Part shown: positions 47,463-58,648 of the stretch, one piece after another
Position numbering within the stretch: position 1 is the stretch's first letter
Layout of the letters: every line of letters begins with the position of its first letter
Assembly (NCBI RefSeq): GCF_028640845.1
Contig: NC_080541.1
Location: forward strand, 142,069,464-142,133,463
Length of the DNA: 64,000 nucleotides
From: Ahaetulla prasina
Lineage: Eukaryota > Chordata > Lepidosauria > Squamata > Colubridae
Direction: 5' to 3'
Notes under the pieces: model-generated
What the model was told of the DNA's origin: nothing
Databases searched by the model: none
What the model saw: only the letters and a program-made list of their open reading frames with translations
Translations under genes and position numbers: made by a program

Positions 47463-50062
47463 TCCTGTATTATTTTTATTATTATTATTTATTATATGTG
47501 TATACCGCCCTTCTCCTGAAGGACTCAGGGCGGTTCACAGCCAATAAAAACACAGTACATATAATACAAATTAAAAAAACTATATAAAAAACTGATTCAA
47601 TAACGGCCTAAAAATTTAAATACAATTTAAAACCCCGTTTAAAACCCTAATTAAAACCCTAAAATTAAAACTATGTTCAAGCTAGTCCTGCACGTCGAAA
47701 CAACAGCGTCTTCAGCTCGCGGCGAAAAGTCCGGAGGTCGGGGAGTTGACGAAGCCCCGGAGTCAGCTCATTCCAGAGGCGGGAGCCCCACAGAAGGCCC
47801 TCCCCGGGAGGTCGCCAGCCGACATTGTTTGGCTGACGGTATCCGGAGGAGGCCCTCTCTGTGAGAGCGCACTGGTCGGTGTGAGGCTACTGGTGGCAGT
47901 AGGCGGTCCTGTAAATACCAGGGTCCTAAGCCATGGAGCGCTTTGAAGGTGATAACAAGCATCTTGAATTGGACCCGGAAGATTACTGGGAACCAGTGCA
48001 GACTGCGCAGGAGAGGTGTCACACGGGAGCCACAAGGTGCTCCCTCTATCACCCGCGCAGCCGCATTCTGGACCAGTTGAAGCCTCCGGGTCCCCTTCAA
48101 GGGGAGCCCCATGTAGAGAGCGTTGCAATAGTCCAGGCGGGATGTAACAAGGGCATGGGTGACTGTGCATAAGGAAGCCCAATCCAGAAAGGGGCGCAAC
48201 TGGCATAACAGGCGTACCTGATAAAAAGCCCCCCTGGCGACGGCCATCATATGTTTTTCTAAAGACAGCCGTGCATCCAGGAGGATGCCCAGATTGCGCG
48301 CCCTTTCCGTGGGAGCCAATGACTCGCCCCCAACAGTCAGTGATGGAACTAGCTGACTGTATCGGGCTGCCGGCATTCACAGCCACTCAGTCTTGGTGGG
48401 ATTGAGTCTGAGTCTGTTTCTCCCCATCCAGATCCGTACGGCTTCCAGGCACTGGGACATCACTTCAACAGCCTCGTTGGGGTGGTTAGGGGTGGAAATA
48501 TACAGCTGAGTGTCATCAGCGTATAGGTGACAACTCACCCCAAAACCACAGATGATCTCACCCAGTGGCTTCATATAGATGTTGAACAGAAGAGGCGAGA
48601 GAACCGACCCTTGCGGCACCCCACATAAGAGGCGCCTCGGGGCCGATCTCTGCCCTCCTGTCAACACCGTCTGCGACCGGTCGGAGAGGTAGGAGGAGAA
48701 CCACCGATGAACGGTGCCTCCCACTCCAAGTCCCCCGAGCCAGCGCAGCAGGATACCATGGTCGATGGTATCAAAAGCCACTGAGAGATCTAATAGGACC
48801 AGGACAGAGGAACAACCTCTGTCCCGAGCCCTCCAGAGATCATCAACCAACGCAACCAAGGCTGTTTCCGTGCTGTATCCAGGCTGGAAACCGGACTGGA
48901 ACGGATCAAGATAGATGGTTTCATCCAGGTACTGGGGCAACTGACGTGCAACCACACTCTCAACAACCTTCGCCACAAAACGAAGGTTGGAGACAGGACG
49001 GTAATTTCCTAAAATAGCTGGATCCAGGGAGGGCTTCTTGAGGAGGGGCCGCACCACCGCCTCTTTCAAGGCGGTAGGGAAAACACCCTCCATTAAAGAA
49101 GCGTTCACAATTCCCTGGAGCCAGCCTCGTGTCACCTCCCAGGTGGCCAGTACCAACCAGGAGGGACACGGGTCCAGTAAACATGTGGTCACATTCAGTC
49201 CCCCCAGTATCCTGTCCACATCCTCAGGAGCCACAGAATCAAACTCATCCCAGAGAGTAACCCCAAGACCTGCCTCTCCCACCCCACCCGGATCTACCCA
49301 ATCAGTGTCCAACCCTTCCCGAATCTGAGCGATTTTATCAAACAGATACTGCCCAAACTCCTCAGCTCGACCCTGTAAGGGATCATCCACCGCTCCCTGT
49401 TGAAGGAGCGAGCGGGTCACCCTAAACAGGGCGGCTGGGCGGTTATCTGCTGATGCAATGAGAGTGGAAAAATATTCCCTTTTCGCCACCCTCATTGCCA
49501 CTAGATAGGTCCGAATATAGGACCTAACTAGTGTCCGGTCAGATTCGGAGCAGCTGGACCTCCAGATACTCTCTAGGCGTCGTCTCCGGCGCTTCATCTC
49601 CCTCAACCCCTCGGAGTACCAAGGGGCTAAATGAGATCGGCACCGGGTCAGAAGCCGCAAAGGCACAACTCGGTCTAGCGCACCAGCCGCCGCCCAATCC
49701 CAGGCAGCAACCAGATCCCCAGCCGAGTCGTGGGCCAAATCCTCAGGGAAGGCCCAAGCTCTGTCTGGAACCTCTCAGGGTCCATCAGGCGCCTGGGACG
49801 GAACCAACGAGTCGGTGGGGGTCGGTGGGGGTCGGCGGTTCAAAAGTCCAGCTGAAGGAGCGAATGATCTGACCATGACAAGGGTCTGATAACTAACTCC
49901 CCTAACTCCAGATCATTCAACCACTGGCCAGAGACGAAAATCAAGTCCAGAGTGTTTCCCCCGATGTGAGTGGGACCGTCAACTAACTGGGTCAGGTCCA
50001 AGGCCGTCATGGAGGCCATGAACTCCCGAGCTGACATGGATGCCACCCCCGTATGTGCACGG
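47463..50062 (-). mobile_element. L2 LINE, about 2.6 kb, young
   Basis: From right to left: end of the endonuclease (LDLIFVSGQWLNDLELGELV, PLSWSDHSLL), linker, complete RT and C-terminal region, then the 3' UTR hairpin at about 47510-47535. It is 5'-truncated within the endonuclease. It is the best-preserved retroelement in the window. Confidence 0.92.
48377..49738 (-). pseudogene. L2 reverse transcriptase ORF (453 codons)
   Basis: Key motifs in order: [76 protein letters not shown], and the catalytic LYADDTQLY. The frame ends at TGA (48379-48377) and is directly followed in the same frame by MPAARYSQLVPSL. The copy at 9752-12180 reads EWLWMPASRYSQL here, so one Trp codon has become a stop. 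Further disruption lies near 47780. Confidence 0.85.
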
Positions 50063-50142
50063 TTGGGGCTTCGCTTGCTTCCATGGCCCAGTTCCTGGCA
50101 GGCCGTGGACCAGTGCCGCTCTACAGCCTGATGGCAGAAGAC

Positions 50143-50719
50143 CAGGGGTGAAATGCTCCCAGTTTGGACCGGATCACGCGATCCGGTAGTGATGGCGGCA
50201 GATGGTTCAGAGAACCAGTAGCAAAAATCCCTGGCCCCCCCATTCCCAGCTGAGCCGCGCAATCATCAGAAATTTTTTCTTTTACTTTTAAAAGCATTTT
50301 TTTCTTCGGCTGAAAAAATACTTTTAAAAGTAAAAAAAAATGCCTCTGATGATTGCGCGGTTCAGCTGGGATTGTTAGAGGCTTTTAAAAACTCTTCAGC
50401 TGAAGAGGTTGTAGAAAAAATTCTTTTAAAAGGCCCTTCTGACAATCCCAGCTGAATTGCGTGATTGTCAGAGGCTTTTCTTTTCTTTTAAAAGCATTTT
50501 ATTTTGCCTTTAAAAGAAAAAAAGCCTCTGACGATCAGGCAACTCAGCTGGGATTGTCAAAGGAGCCTTTTAAAAGAAATTTTTTGGCCGAAGAGGTTGT
50601 AGAAAAAATGCTTTTAAAAGTAAAAAAAAAAGTTGGCCACACCCACCCAGTCACATTATCCCCCATCACCAAGCCATGCCCATAGAACCAGCAGTAACAA
50701 ATTTTACATTTCACCCCTG
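50143..50719. mobile_element. hAT-type MITE with internal palindromes
   Basis: Ends caggggtgaaatgctcccag and aattttacatttcacccctg. The flanks cagaagac and ctagagac are weakly alike (5 of 8). The interior holds repeated inverted blocks of gattgcgcggttcagctggg and tttaaaagcatttttt, giving extensive foldback potential. Confidence 0.8.
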
Positions 50720-51218
50720 CTAGAGACCCCGACATAGTGTATGCCAAAGACTATCAGGAAAGGAATTTCTAATATGTATTAGATTAATATTACTAAATAT
50801 ATCTTATAATTTTCCCAATGTTTTGATTGGACCCTAAAGTGCGTCTGAAAATAAAATATTTTATTGGGGACTATTTAAACCTATGTTGAGAATCAGTACA
50901 CCAATGGAAGTGGAATGATTTTACTTCCAGCAAGTAGTGCTCATTTCTTCTCATGCAAGTCACGTTTTGCATGAAAATTCACATAGACAGGTTGTCTTCA
51001 ATGTTGTCTCAGCATAAGAGAGTGTCTGTGAAAAGGCTGACATTAAAGTTGGGCAAGCATCTTACAGTATCTTATCAGGACATTTCACAATAGTGTTTGT
51101 GTGATTGGCAGATGACATATTTCAGTTCCAAGAAGCAAAAATATACTGTGTTTTCTTGATCTTCGCTAGCACAGTGGCTGACACAGAAAGAGTTATTATT
51201 TTGCCTATGTATCAGGTC

Positions 51219-51620
51219 CAGTGGTGGGTTTCAATTTTTTTTACTACTGGTTCTGTGGGTGTGGCTTGGTGGGCATGGAATGGCTTGGTGGGTATGGCTT
51301 GGTGGGCGTGGAATGGCTTGGTGGGTGTGGCTTGGTGGGCGTGGAATGGCTTGGTGGGTGTGGCTTGGTGGGCGTGGAATGGCTTGGTGGGTGTGGCTCA
51401 GTGGGAATCCAGGGGAAGGATTCTGTAAAATCTCCATTCCCTCCGTTCCCTCCCCAATTCAGGGGAAGGATACTGCAAAATCCCCATTTCCTCCTAATCA
51501 GTTGGGATTTGGGAGGCAGAGAATAGATGAGGGCGGGGCCAGTCAAAATTTTTACTATCGGTTCTCCGAACTACTCAAAATTTCCGCTACCGGTTCTCCA
51601 GAACTGGTCAGAACCTGAAG
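51219..51620. mobile_element. hAT-type MITE with internal minisatellite
   Basis: The left end cagtggtgggtttcaa and interior ggttctccagaactggtcag match the 22974-23847 family. The right terminal repeat has decayed. Confidence 0.75.
51254..51400. repeat. 33-bp minisatellite
   Basis: About four copies of a 33-bp unit containing gcgtggaatggcttggtggg. Because 33 is a multiple of three, all frames stay open and give repeated peptides (VGMAWWAWNGL). It is not a gene. Confidence 0.9.
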
Positions 51621-52145
51621 AACCTGAAGCACAGACCTATGGAGTCAGAAAGGGCCCTCCAGGCCTTTAAATTCAATTCCCTGCTATAGAAGAATCCAAA
51701 TTAAAGCATCCCTGACATTTGGTTGTCCGGTTTTGTTTTAACACATGTAGTGAAGCGATTCTGCTGCCTGACTGCTGTTACTGCTAGGCAAACATGTTCA
51801 CACTTGCCTCGCTGCAGAAAATGTGCTAAATATAATGAATCCTATTTGTTATTCAGCTTCATTTAAAAAAAAACAATTTTAAGTGGCCAGGTTCTTTGCT
51901 TTAAGTGCAGAGCAATTTCTATCAGATATTATATAACAAAAATTTTAAATGTGAAATATTGCTCCTTTAACCATATTCAAGTCATTCAGGTACAGACTTG
52001 ATGAGATTTGAAGCTACAAGGATGAAGGGATGGATCTGCATTCCTTGAGACTATTTAAGATAGTATCAGAATAAGTGGAGAAATGCTATTGTTATACCAA
52101 TGTTACAGAAGTATATATTAATGCACTTATTGAATTCCTTCCTTT
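51621..52145. other. no feature seen
   Basis: Intergenic sequence without recognisable repeat or exon. Confidence 0.4.
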
Positions 52146-52224
52146 TCATTCATTCATTCATTCATTCATTCATTCATTCATTCATTCATTCATTCATTCA
52201 TTCATTCAATCAATCAATCAATCA
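52146..52224. repeat. (CATT)n microsatellite
   Basis: About 15 cattcatt units followed by a few caat units. Confidence 0.95.
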
Positions 52225-52954
52225 TTTGAATCCCTTGCATTTTCTACCCTCAAGCTGATTCAGTCAATGATATTGAAAACTAATAGGAAATCCAGAAGGG
52301 CCAAGAGGGAGGCAGCACTCTAATCCCTGGTCAACCAGAGGCCATCTAGAAACAACTAATGCTGTCGTAGTACTAAATGCCAACTGCTGGATCCAGGGAT
52401 TCACCTCTTGAGGAAAGATGAACCTCTGTTTCCTTTGTAGCAGGCAGCACTATCCCCTTCAAGGCATTCACCACCTGTCTGGATTCAACTACATTTGTTG
52501 GGTGGGGTAGGGGAGACATTAACCAACCAGAATACACATGCCTCTAAGTTGATGGCAGCAGTCAAAGCTCTAAGAACCGTGCCCATTTCCTTGAGATCAA
52601 CAGGATAAAACTCCCCTCAGATAATCAAGCAAGACTCTACCTAAGTCAATTCCATAGGACCTACCTAGCCAGAATCCAATTCTGAGTGAATCCAAGCATC
52701 ATCTGACACATGCTGAAAATAGTCCTCACAATGATCCTGTAGAGAGTTTTCCAGAGAGACTGAGTGGACTTGAAATGGGGCTTCAGTCTACAGATGCAAT
52801 AAAAGTGAATAAATGTGCATTTTATCATCACAGTAATCCCAAATAATATACTAAGAATCCCTTAGAATCTATTATTAATCCCTTAGAATCTATTAATAAT
52901 CCCTAAGAAACTATAAATAATCCCTAAGAATCTACTAGACAGAAGTATGCAATG
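52225..52954. other. no gene seen
   Basis: Short imperfect repeats of cccttagaatctatta at 52857-52935. Otherwise unclassified. Confidence 0.4.
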
Positions 52955-53155
52955 GGCTACCCCAAGGCTTAGACTCAATGCTCTTCAATATCTTCATCAA
53001 TGATTTAGATGAGGGGCTAGATGGGGGAACTCATCAAATTTGCAGACGACACCAAGCTGACAGGAATAGCCAACATTCCAGAAGATAGGCTCAAGATTCA
53101 GAAGGAGCTTGACAACTTGAACATTGGGCTCTATCTAACAAGCCTCTGTGGCTTG
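52955..53155 (+). mobile_element. CR1 LINE RT fragment
   Basis: Frame-shifted pieces read [12 protein letters not shown] and [12 protein letters not shown], then [13 protein letters not shown]. These are the CR1 catalytic region, matching the antisense of 38440-38560. Confidence 0.8.
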
Positions 53156-53404
53156 GGACCATGCTTAGCCTTCAGAACAGAAGAGCTATCTTATTTGAAG
53201 ATGGAACAGAAAGGTGGCCATGCAGAAGATGACCAAAAGTTTTTCTCTTTCATTTCAGAGTGCAGGTCATGGAATAATAGGAAGATAGTTTCTGATGCAA
53301 TATTAGAAAAAACTTCTTAAGTGTATGAGCGGATTGATAGTGAAATCAGAGACTAAGAAAAATTGTGGGCTCCCCTTAACTTTTCTTCAGGCCCTAAAAC
53401 TCAG

Positions 53405-53520
53405 CGGCCTCTTGAGTGTTTCTCAAACTTCTGGGTGTTGAAGTCTCCCTGTTGACTGGAGAATTCTGAGAGTTGAAATCCACACATCTTAAAATTAGCA
53501 AGGTTGGGAAACACTATGCT
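53405..53520. mobile_element. hairpin hAT-type MITE, degraded
   Basis: gtttctcaaacttctgggtg...aaattagcaaggttgggaaaca around a gactggagaattctgagag core, as in the 18926 copy. Confidence 0.5.
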
Positions 53521-53684
53521 AGACAGATAAGAGACAGAGGGAAAGCCTTAATTGCTTTCATTCATGAGACAACAGCACCATGACGTGGCCAGTCTGGCTT
53601 CTGCAACTCAGGTAGCAAAGCCCTCTGCTTTGGGTCAAGCCTTCTTGAGCATCTCCACTGGTGATGCATTTTTCCAGTCTTATG

Positions 53685-54296
53685 ATTTATTTATTTATTT
53701 ATTTATTATTTATTTATTTATTAAATTTTTATACCACCCTTCTCCCAAGGGACTCAGGGCGGTGTACAGCCAAAAGATAAAAAACATAAAAAATATACAA
53801 TTAAAACAACTATTAAAACAACAATTTAAGACCGAGCATATTAAAAAAATGGCCAACATTAAAAGATTTAAAATTTAAAATTACAGACCCTAAAATAATA
53901 AAACCCCGGTTAAAAAATTTAAAATTATTAAGCCAGTCCCGCTTGAATAAATAAGTGCGTTTTCAGCTCACGGCGAAAGGTCCGAAGATCAGGCACTTGA
54001 CGTAATCCAGGGGGAAGTTCGTTCCAGAGCGTAGGAGCTCCCACAGAGAAGGCCCTGCCCCTGGGGGCCGCCAGCCGACATTGTTTGGCAGACGGCACCC
54101 TGAGAAGACCCTCTCTGTGTGAGCGTACGGGTCGGTGGGAGGCATGAGGTAACAGCAGGCGGTCCCGTAAGTACCCAGGCCCTAAGCCATGGAGCGCTTT
54201 GAAGGTGGTGACCAAAATCTTAAAGCGCACCCGAAAGACCACAGGAAGCCAGTGCAAGCCGCGCAGGATCGGTGTTACATGGGAGCAACGATGATC
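53685..54296 (-). mobile_element. L2 LINE 3' part
   Basis: Antisense frame: VTPILRGLHWLPVVFRVRF, GPGYLRDRLLLPHASHRPV and TFRRELKTHLFIQAGLA, followed by the 3' UTR hairpin and AAATA tail at the left. The frame appears intact over about 130 codons. Confidence 0.9.
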
Positions 54297-55084
54297 CCCT
54301 TCCACAACCTGACCCCTAACCCCAGATCTACTGGGAAAGCAATTCCCAGAATCCTCTAGCCAACCTGCTCCAGGAAAACCACATTCCACAACGGATTAAG
54401 ACTATGGGCTACAATATTTATGCCCTCCCATTATTTTTGGTTTCCCAAGGCTATAGAGACAGACACAACACAAAAGGTTCAGCTGGCTGAGGAAATCTAG
54501 GAATTGAAGTCCACACATCTTAAAAGCGGTCAGATTTGAGAAACACTGACACAATTCATCCATACTGATCTTTCTTCAAATTGTACTGATTTCTCATTTT
54601 ATTCTGAATCCAGTTCAAGGCTTTTTAGCTATAAAATCCCGCCAAACTTTTTGGTATCAGGTATGTATTAATTTTTCCATCTCCTGCATTACTATAGAAC
54701 TCTTGATAACAATAAAAAGTGCTTATTCAGAGTCATGACCAGCCCGTCAAAATATACTGACAGCCTGGTTCAGAAATTCCAAAAATAAAGAGGAAGAAGG
54801 AATCTTAGGCATATTCACTGCTTTGAGTTATTTCTAAAAACAATAAAGGAAAGATTTAAAAAAAAAAACTAATAAAAAAGTACTAAAATATTTCAGTCCG
54901 TAGGCCAAGTGTCTTTGGGAAATAGTCACTGACTGTTTGACAGGACAGTAGAATTTCTAGGTCTGATCTATCTGTGGCAGTCACTTTGGACAAAAATTGC
55001 CATCATAGTTCTCATCACCAATCTCTTTCCATTTATGACTGTATGACTATAACTTGTTGCTGGCAATCCTTATGATTTATATTG
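54297..55084. other. intergenic with repeat scraps
   Basis: Contains a hairpin-MITE remnant (54470-54550, ggctgaggaaatctaggaat) and a SINE tail (54785-54880, caataaaggaaagatttaaa). No gene seen. Confidence 0.45.
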
Positions 55085-55238
55085 ATATATTGACCATCAA
55101 TTGCGTTGTAAATGTTGCACCTTGATGAACGTATCTTTTCTTTTATGTACACTGAGAGCATATGCACCAAGACAAATTCCTTGTGTGTCCAATCACACTT
55201 GGCCAATAAAAATTCTATTCTATTCTATTCTACCAAAA
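55085..55238 (+). mobile_element. CR1-L3-like LINE 3' end with ATTCT tail
   Basis: caagacaaattccttgtgtg, then aatcacacttggccaataaa, then (attct)n. This LINE end with an AATAG-type tail is common in snakes. Confidence 0.65.
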
Positions 55239-56001
55239 AGAGCTGTCAGCAGCTTAAAAGCAGGAGTTGACATGCAATGGATAATAGTTTCAACAAACAG
55301 GCAATGGCATTGGAAGGGTAGACTCTGGCCAACGGAGTCACTTTTTAGATTAAATTCCCCAAATCATCAAGCCAAGTTAATTTTCACCTTTGTCGTCACA
55401 ATGCCCACCAAGAGACATCCCAAAGCCCACATTTTGGCTCATAAATCAAAACCAGTTGTTCTCCAGTTATTTTGAACACAGTTTCCTAGCGCTGCAGAAT
55501 AATGAGTTGTCGGAAGTGTTGACAATTGCCATGGCAACCACCAGCCAATGAGTTTAGGACCCAGTAATGTCACAACAATGTAATGGCTTTGATGTGGCCC
55601 GGACCTGAGATTTGAAAAATAATAATACATTGGTTGCCTTTAAATGAAGCCTTGGTCTGTTAATTGATTAGCAATCTATTAGGGGGCTTTTGCAAGTGAG
55701 CCATGAATTAGCTTCAACCCGAGCTGGTCCATCTAAATCACTTGATTTATGCTTTTTCTTGATAGAGGCATTATTAAGATTAGCAATTTGTTAACACCCA
55801 CTTTGATACTTGCTGGAAGATGCTAAAAAGGCTGACCATTGAAAAGTTGATACCATTTGCTAAAGTTGGAAAACCAGCTCCTTTGGGTTTCTCATTTCCA
55901 AAGTCATATGAGCTTCAGGTTGCTTCATTGTGGAACTGCAATGCTGGGAGCATAGCCCTGCTAATACCATCATCCTGTTCAGGAAGGGCTTTGCCTTAGT
56001 G
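55239..56001. other. no gene seen
   Basis: Unclassified intergenic DNA. Confidence 0.4.
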
Positions 56002-56434
56002 CAGTGTCAGCGAACCTGTGACACATGTGCCGGAAGCGGCACATGAAACCATCCTGCGAAGAATGCATGGCCTCGCTGGCTCCTCTTCCACGTTCCTGTG
56101 ATCATACGTGCGCCAGTCAGCTGGCTGTTGCGCGCGCCGGAGCGGCAGAACTCGGAAGAACGGTGTTCCTGCACACATGCGCAGGCCAGCACCCGACCTT
56201 CCCAGTTGACATTGCTCGCATGCTCGATGGCCAGCTGTTTGTCGGGTACGCTTCCATACCAGTATATGGGTGTTGGGTGCCGGCTTGCGCATGCACGATG
56301 GACCCCTGCTCTTCCGGGTATCTTCCCTTGCACGCGAAGGCCAGCGGGGCCCCGGATACCTCTCAGGATGGTTTCGTGTGCCACTTCCGGCACACAGGCC
56401 AGCACGTGGTAACATCAAAGGTTCGCCATCACGG
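56002..56434. mobile_element. hAT-type MITE with perfect 8-bp TSD
   Basis: Ends cagtgtcagcgaacctgtga and aaaggttcgccatcacgg inside identical ccttagtg (55994-56001 and 56435-56442). The CpG-rich interior gives long spurious frames on both strands. Confidence 0.88.
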
Positions 56435-56442
56435 CCTTAGTG

Positions 56443-57411
56443 TTTTGGGAATAGTAGTCCCCACACAACACCACACCAAGCTGTCACGAACAAGAAAGGC
56501 AGTACTGGATTGAGCTGGCCTTTCAGAAATAGGGCTGAATTTGAATCCCCATCAAATTCAAAACCACTGAAATCTCTTTGAGGCAGGGTTCCAAAGAACA
56601 ACGTGGATGAGACCACCCCACATGTGAGGGGAAGGGGGGGAATTGGTTACTTTAGGTAAAAAAAATGGCCATTTCCCTTTGATGTTTGGGATGCACCTAT
56701 TTTAGGGGTGCTGCTCAATTTTCATAGGCTTCTTCTCTCAGGCTGGCAGAAGGCAATTCGCCTTCACTGGAGGCTGATGCAATGGGTTTTGCAAGCAGCA
56801 AATATCTGCAACAATCGATACCAATTGTGCAACAATGCCATCGTGCAAAGGACAGAGAATTATGTCGATGATATAAAATCACGTCTCTCCAGGAAAACGG
56901 CCATGGCTGAATAAATGGACCCTCCTTTCCTCAGGGTTGTGTTCAGTTCAATTTCTAGCAATCACAGAGTAGCGGGGTTATCTGCAGGGGGTCAAAAAAA
57001 GTCAAAATGGAGTGGGGGAACCATGCAGTGGAAATCCTACCTCTTTTTTTTATACCCATTGCATATAAAAGACTTGAGATTTTAATTATGCAAGAATGGC
57101 TGCTATCTTGGCTATTTTGACTCCCCACCAGTGCCTCTGGTTAGATGGGATTGAGGGGGGTCTCTATAGGCTGCTGTTTTCCCTCACCCAATTTGCTCAA
57201 AGAACAGTTTGTTTGCAAATGGAACCACAGTTTGCTGAATTAAAATGCACAAAACATTGAACATGAACTTGGATAACTTGCTGCACCCATGCTAGGTAAA
57301 CCAAACTTAGCTTAGTGCATTGTGTGTACTCATGCGTGGTGGGCAGTTGTCTCAATCATAATGACAAAGGCTCTGTGCATCCACTGCTTGGCAGTTTGAG
57401 AAAAGGTCCAG
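56443..57411. other. no gene seen
   Basis: A GC-balanced open stretch near 56708-56914 has no known domain. Otherwise unclassified. Confidence 0.4.
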
Positions 57412-57655
57412 GCTAATTTGGTCTTGTGGGTAAGGCGCCAGGCTAGAAAGAGGGAAAATTGTGAGTTCAAATCCTGCCTTACCCACGAAAGCCAGCTGGA
57501 TGACGCTTGGCCAGTCACTCTCTCTCAGCCCAACCCACCTCATAGGGTTGTTGTTATGGGAAAAATAGGAGGAAGGTATGTTGGACATCTTCTCATCGCC
57601 TTGGGTTAGTTGTAAAAATAGTTAAGAGTTAGGATATAACTATATAAATTAAAAA
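57412..57655 (+). mobile_element. tRNA-derived SINE
   Basis: A-box-like ttgtgggtaaggcgccagg, B-box-like gagttcaaatcctg, body aagccagctggatgac and gtcactctctctcagc, ending in an A/T-rich tail. The best copy of the 28425/42045 family. Confidence 0.8.
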
Positions 57656-58430
57656 AACCAAACAGCCAGCTGCCATTTTGATCTTTGTCTCAGCAAGGGA
57701 CATGGGTTTCCCCTGAAGCTGCAGCTCCCAAAAGGCTTGACTTTTTTATCTGGAGGAGCCCCTCCCCCCCCAAAAAGCAGAAAGGTCGACACCCACAACA
57801 CAATTTCCCTTCTTTTATTATTACTTTTCGTTGAGATTGACTTCTTGAGGATTTCCCCCTTCTTTCTTCGTCACAGTTCTTCTAGGGACAGAAGGGCCTT
57901 TTCTTGGGCGCACCTGGTGGTCTTTCATTTCATGTAATTCAAGGACAAGTTACAAGTAAAGAATGTTGCAATTAAGGTGTTGCAATTGTTTTCTGCCCTA
58001 ATAAGATGGGAAATTGTTAAAACTGAGGGATCTGGCATTTTTAAACCCAGTTCTAATAAGCTTATTTGTTCAGTTTAAACTACAATTTCGTTTAGGGCCT
58101 TGAGCTGAAGAAGAGATTTTCCTTAAATTCTAATTGACCTTAGTTGTATCATTGAAGGGTCATTTTACCAAAAAGAGGATGGCGGGAAAAAAACATCAGT
58201 GCCCTTGTGATGTAAATACCATCAGTTATCCAGACAGCTTTGGAAACAACAGATTTTGTCCATTGTTGGGAGGGAAGGGGATGAAGTCCAAATTAAAATG
58301 TTGAATTTTAGATGTCATTGTTTTAATCAACCCATTCCTATCACATAAGCCACTAATAATTTTTGGGCTGAGGCAAGATATAAACCCAATAAATACGGTA
58401 AATAAATGCATTATTAATTTAATAATAAAG
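57656..58430. other. no gene seen
   Basis: Intergenic DNA immediately downstream of the RTCA poly(A) site. Nothing recognised. Confidence 0.4.
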
Positions 58431-58447
58431 GGAATTTAAGGAAGCAC

Positions 58448-58453
58448 TTTATT
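58448..58453 (-). terminator. RTCA: RTCA poly(A) signal
   Basis: The - strand reads AATAAA (in gaataaagtgctt) about 97 nt downstream of the RTCA stop codon, giving a short 3' UTR. Confidence 0.65.
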
Positions 58454-58549
58454 CAAACATTCCAGTGAATAAAGTGCAATACATGTATGCAGATATTTAA
58501 AGAAAAACAAACCAAAATAAACATAACATCATCCCATCCAGAACAATAA

Positions 58550-58648
58550 CTAGAGATTTGTATTTAGCAATCCGATTCCTTGGCACTCAATAAAATGGCC
58601 ATCCTTGGAAGAGTCTTCGTCTTCTGATTTTGTCACTGTAAACTTAGC
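58550..58648 (-). CDS. RTCA: RTCA last coding exon
   Basis: 99 nt in phase 0: [19 protein letters not shown] to [13 protein letters not shown] and TAG. The acceptor on the - strand is ttattgtttattgtttgcag. Confidence 0.92.
   Translation of the reverse strand, partial: AKFTVTKSEDEDSSKDGHFIECQGIGLLNTNL

Noticed and set aside
51105..51618. Several 100-codon frames with WWAWNGL repeats
   Set aside because: Produced by a 33-bp minisatellite inside a MITE.
56025..56513. 162-codon + strand frame and overlapping - strand frames
   Set aside because: They lie within a CpG-rich hAT MITE with perfect TSD; no known domain.
36000..58400. Expected neighbours EXTL2, GPR88 or CDC14A
   Set aside because: I looked for their coding sequence on both strands and recognised none.
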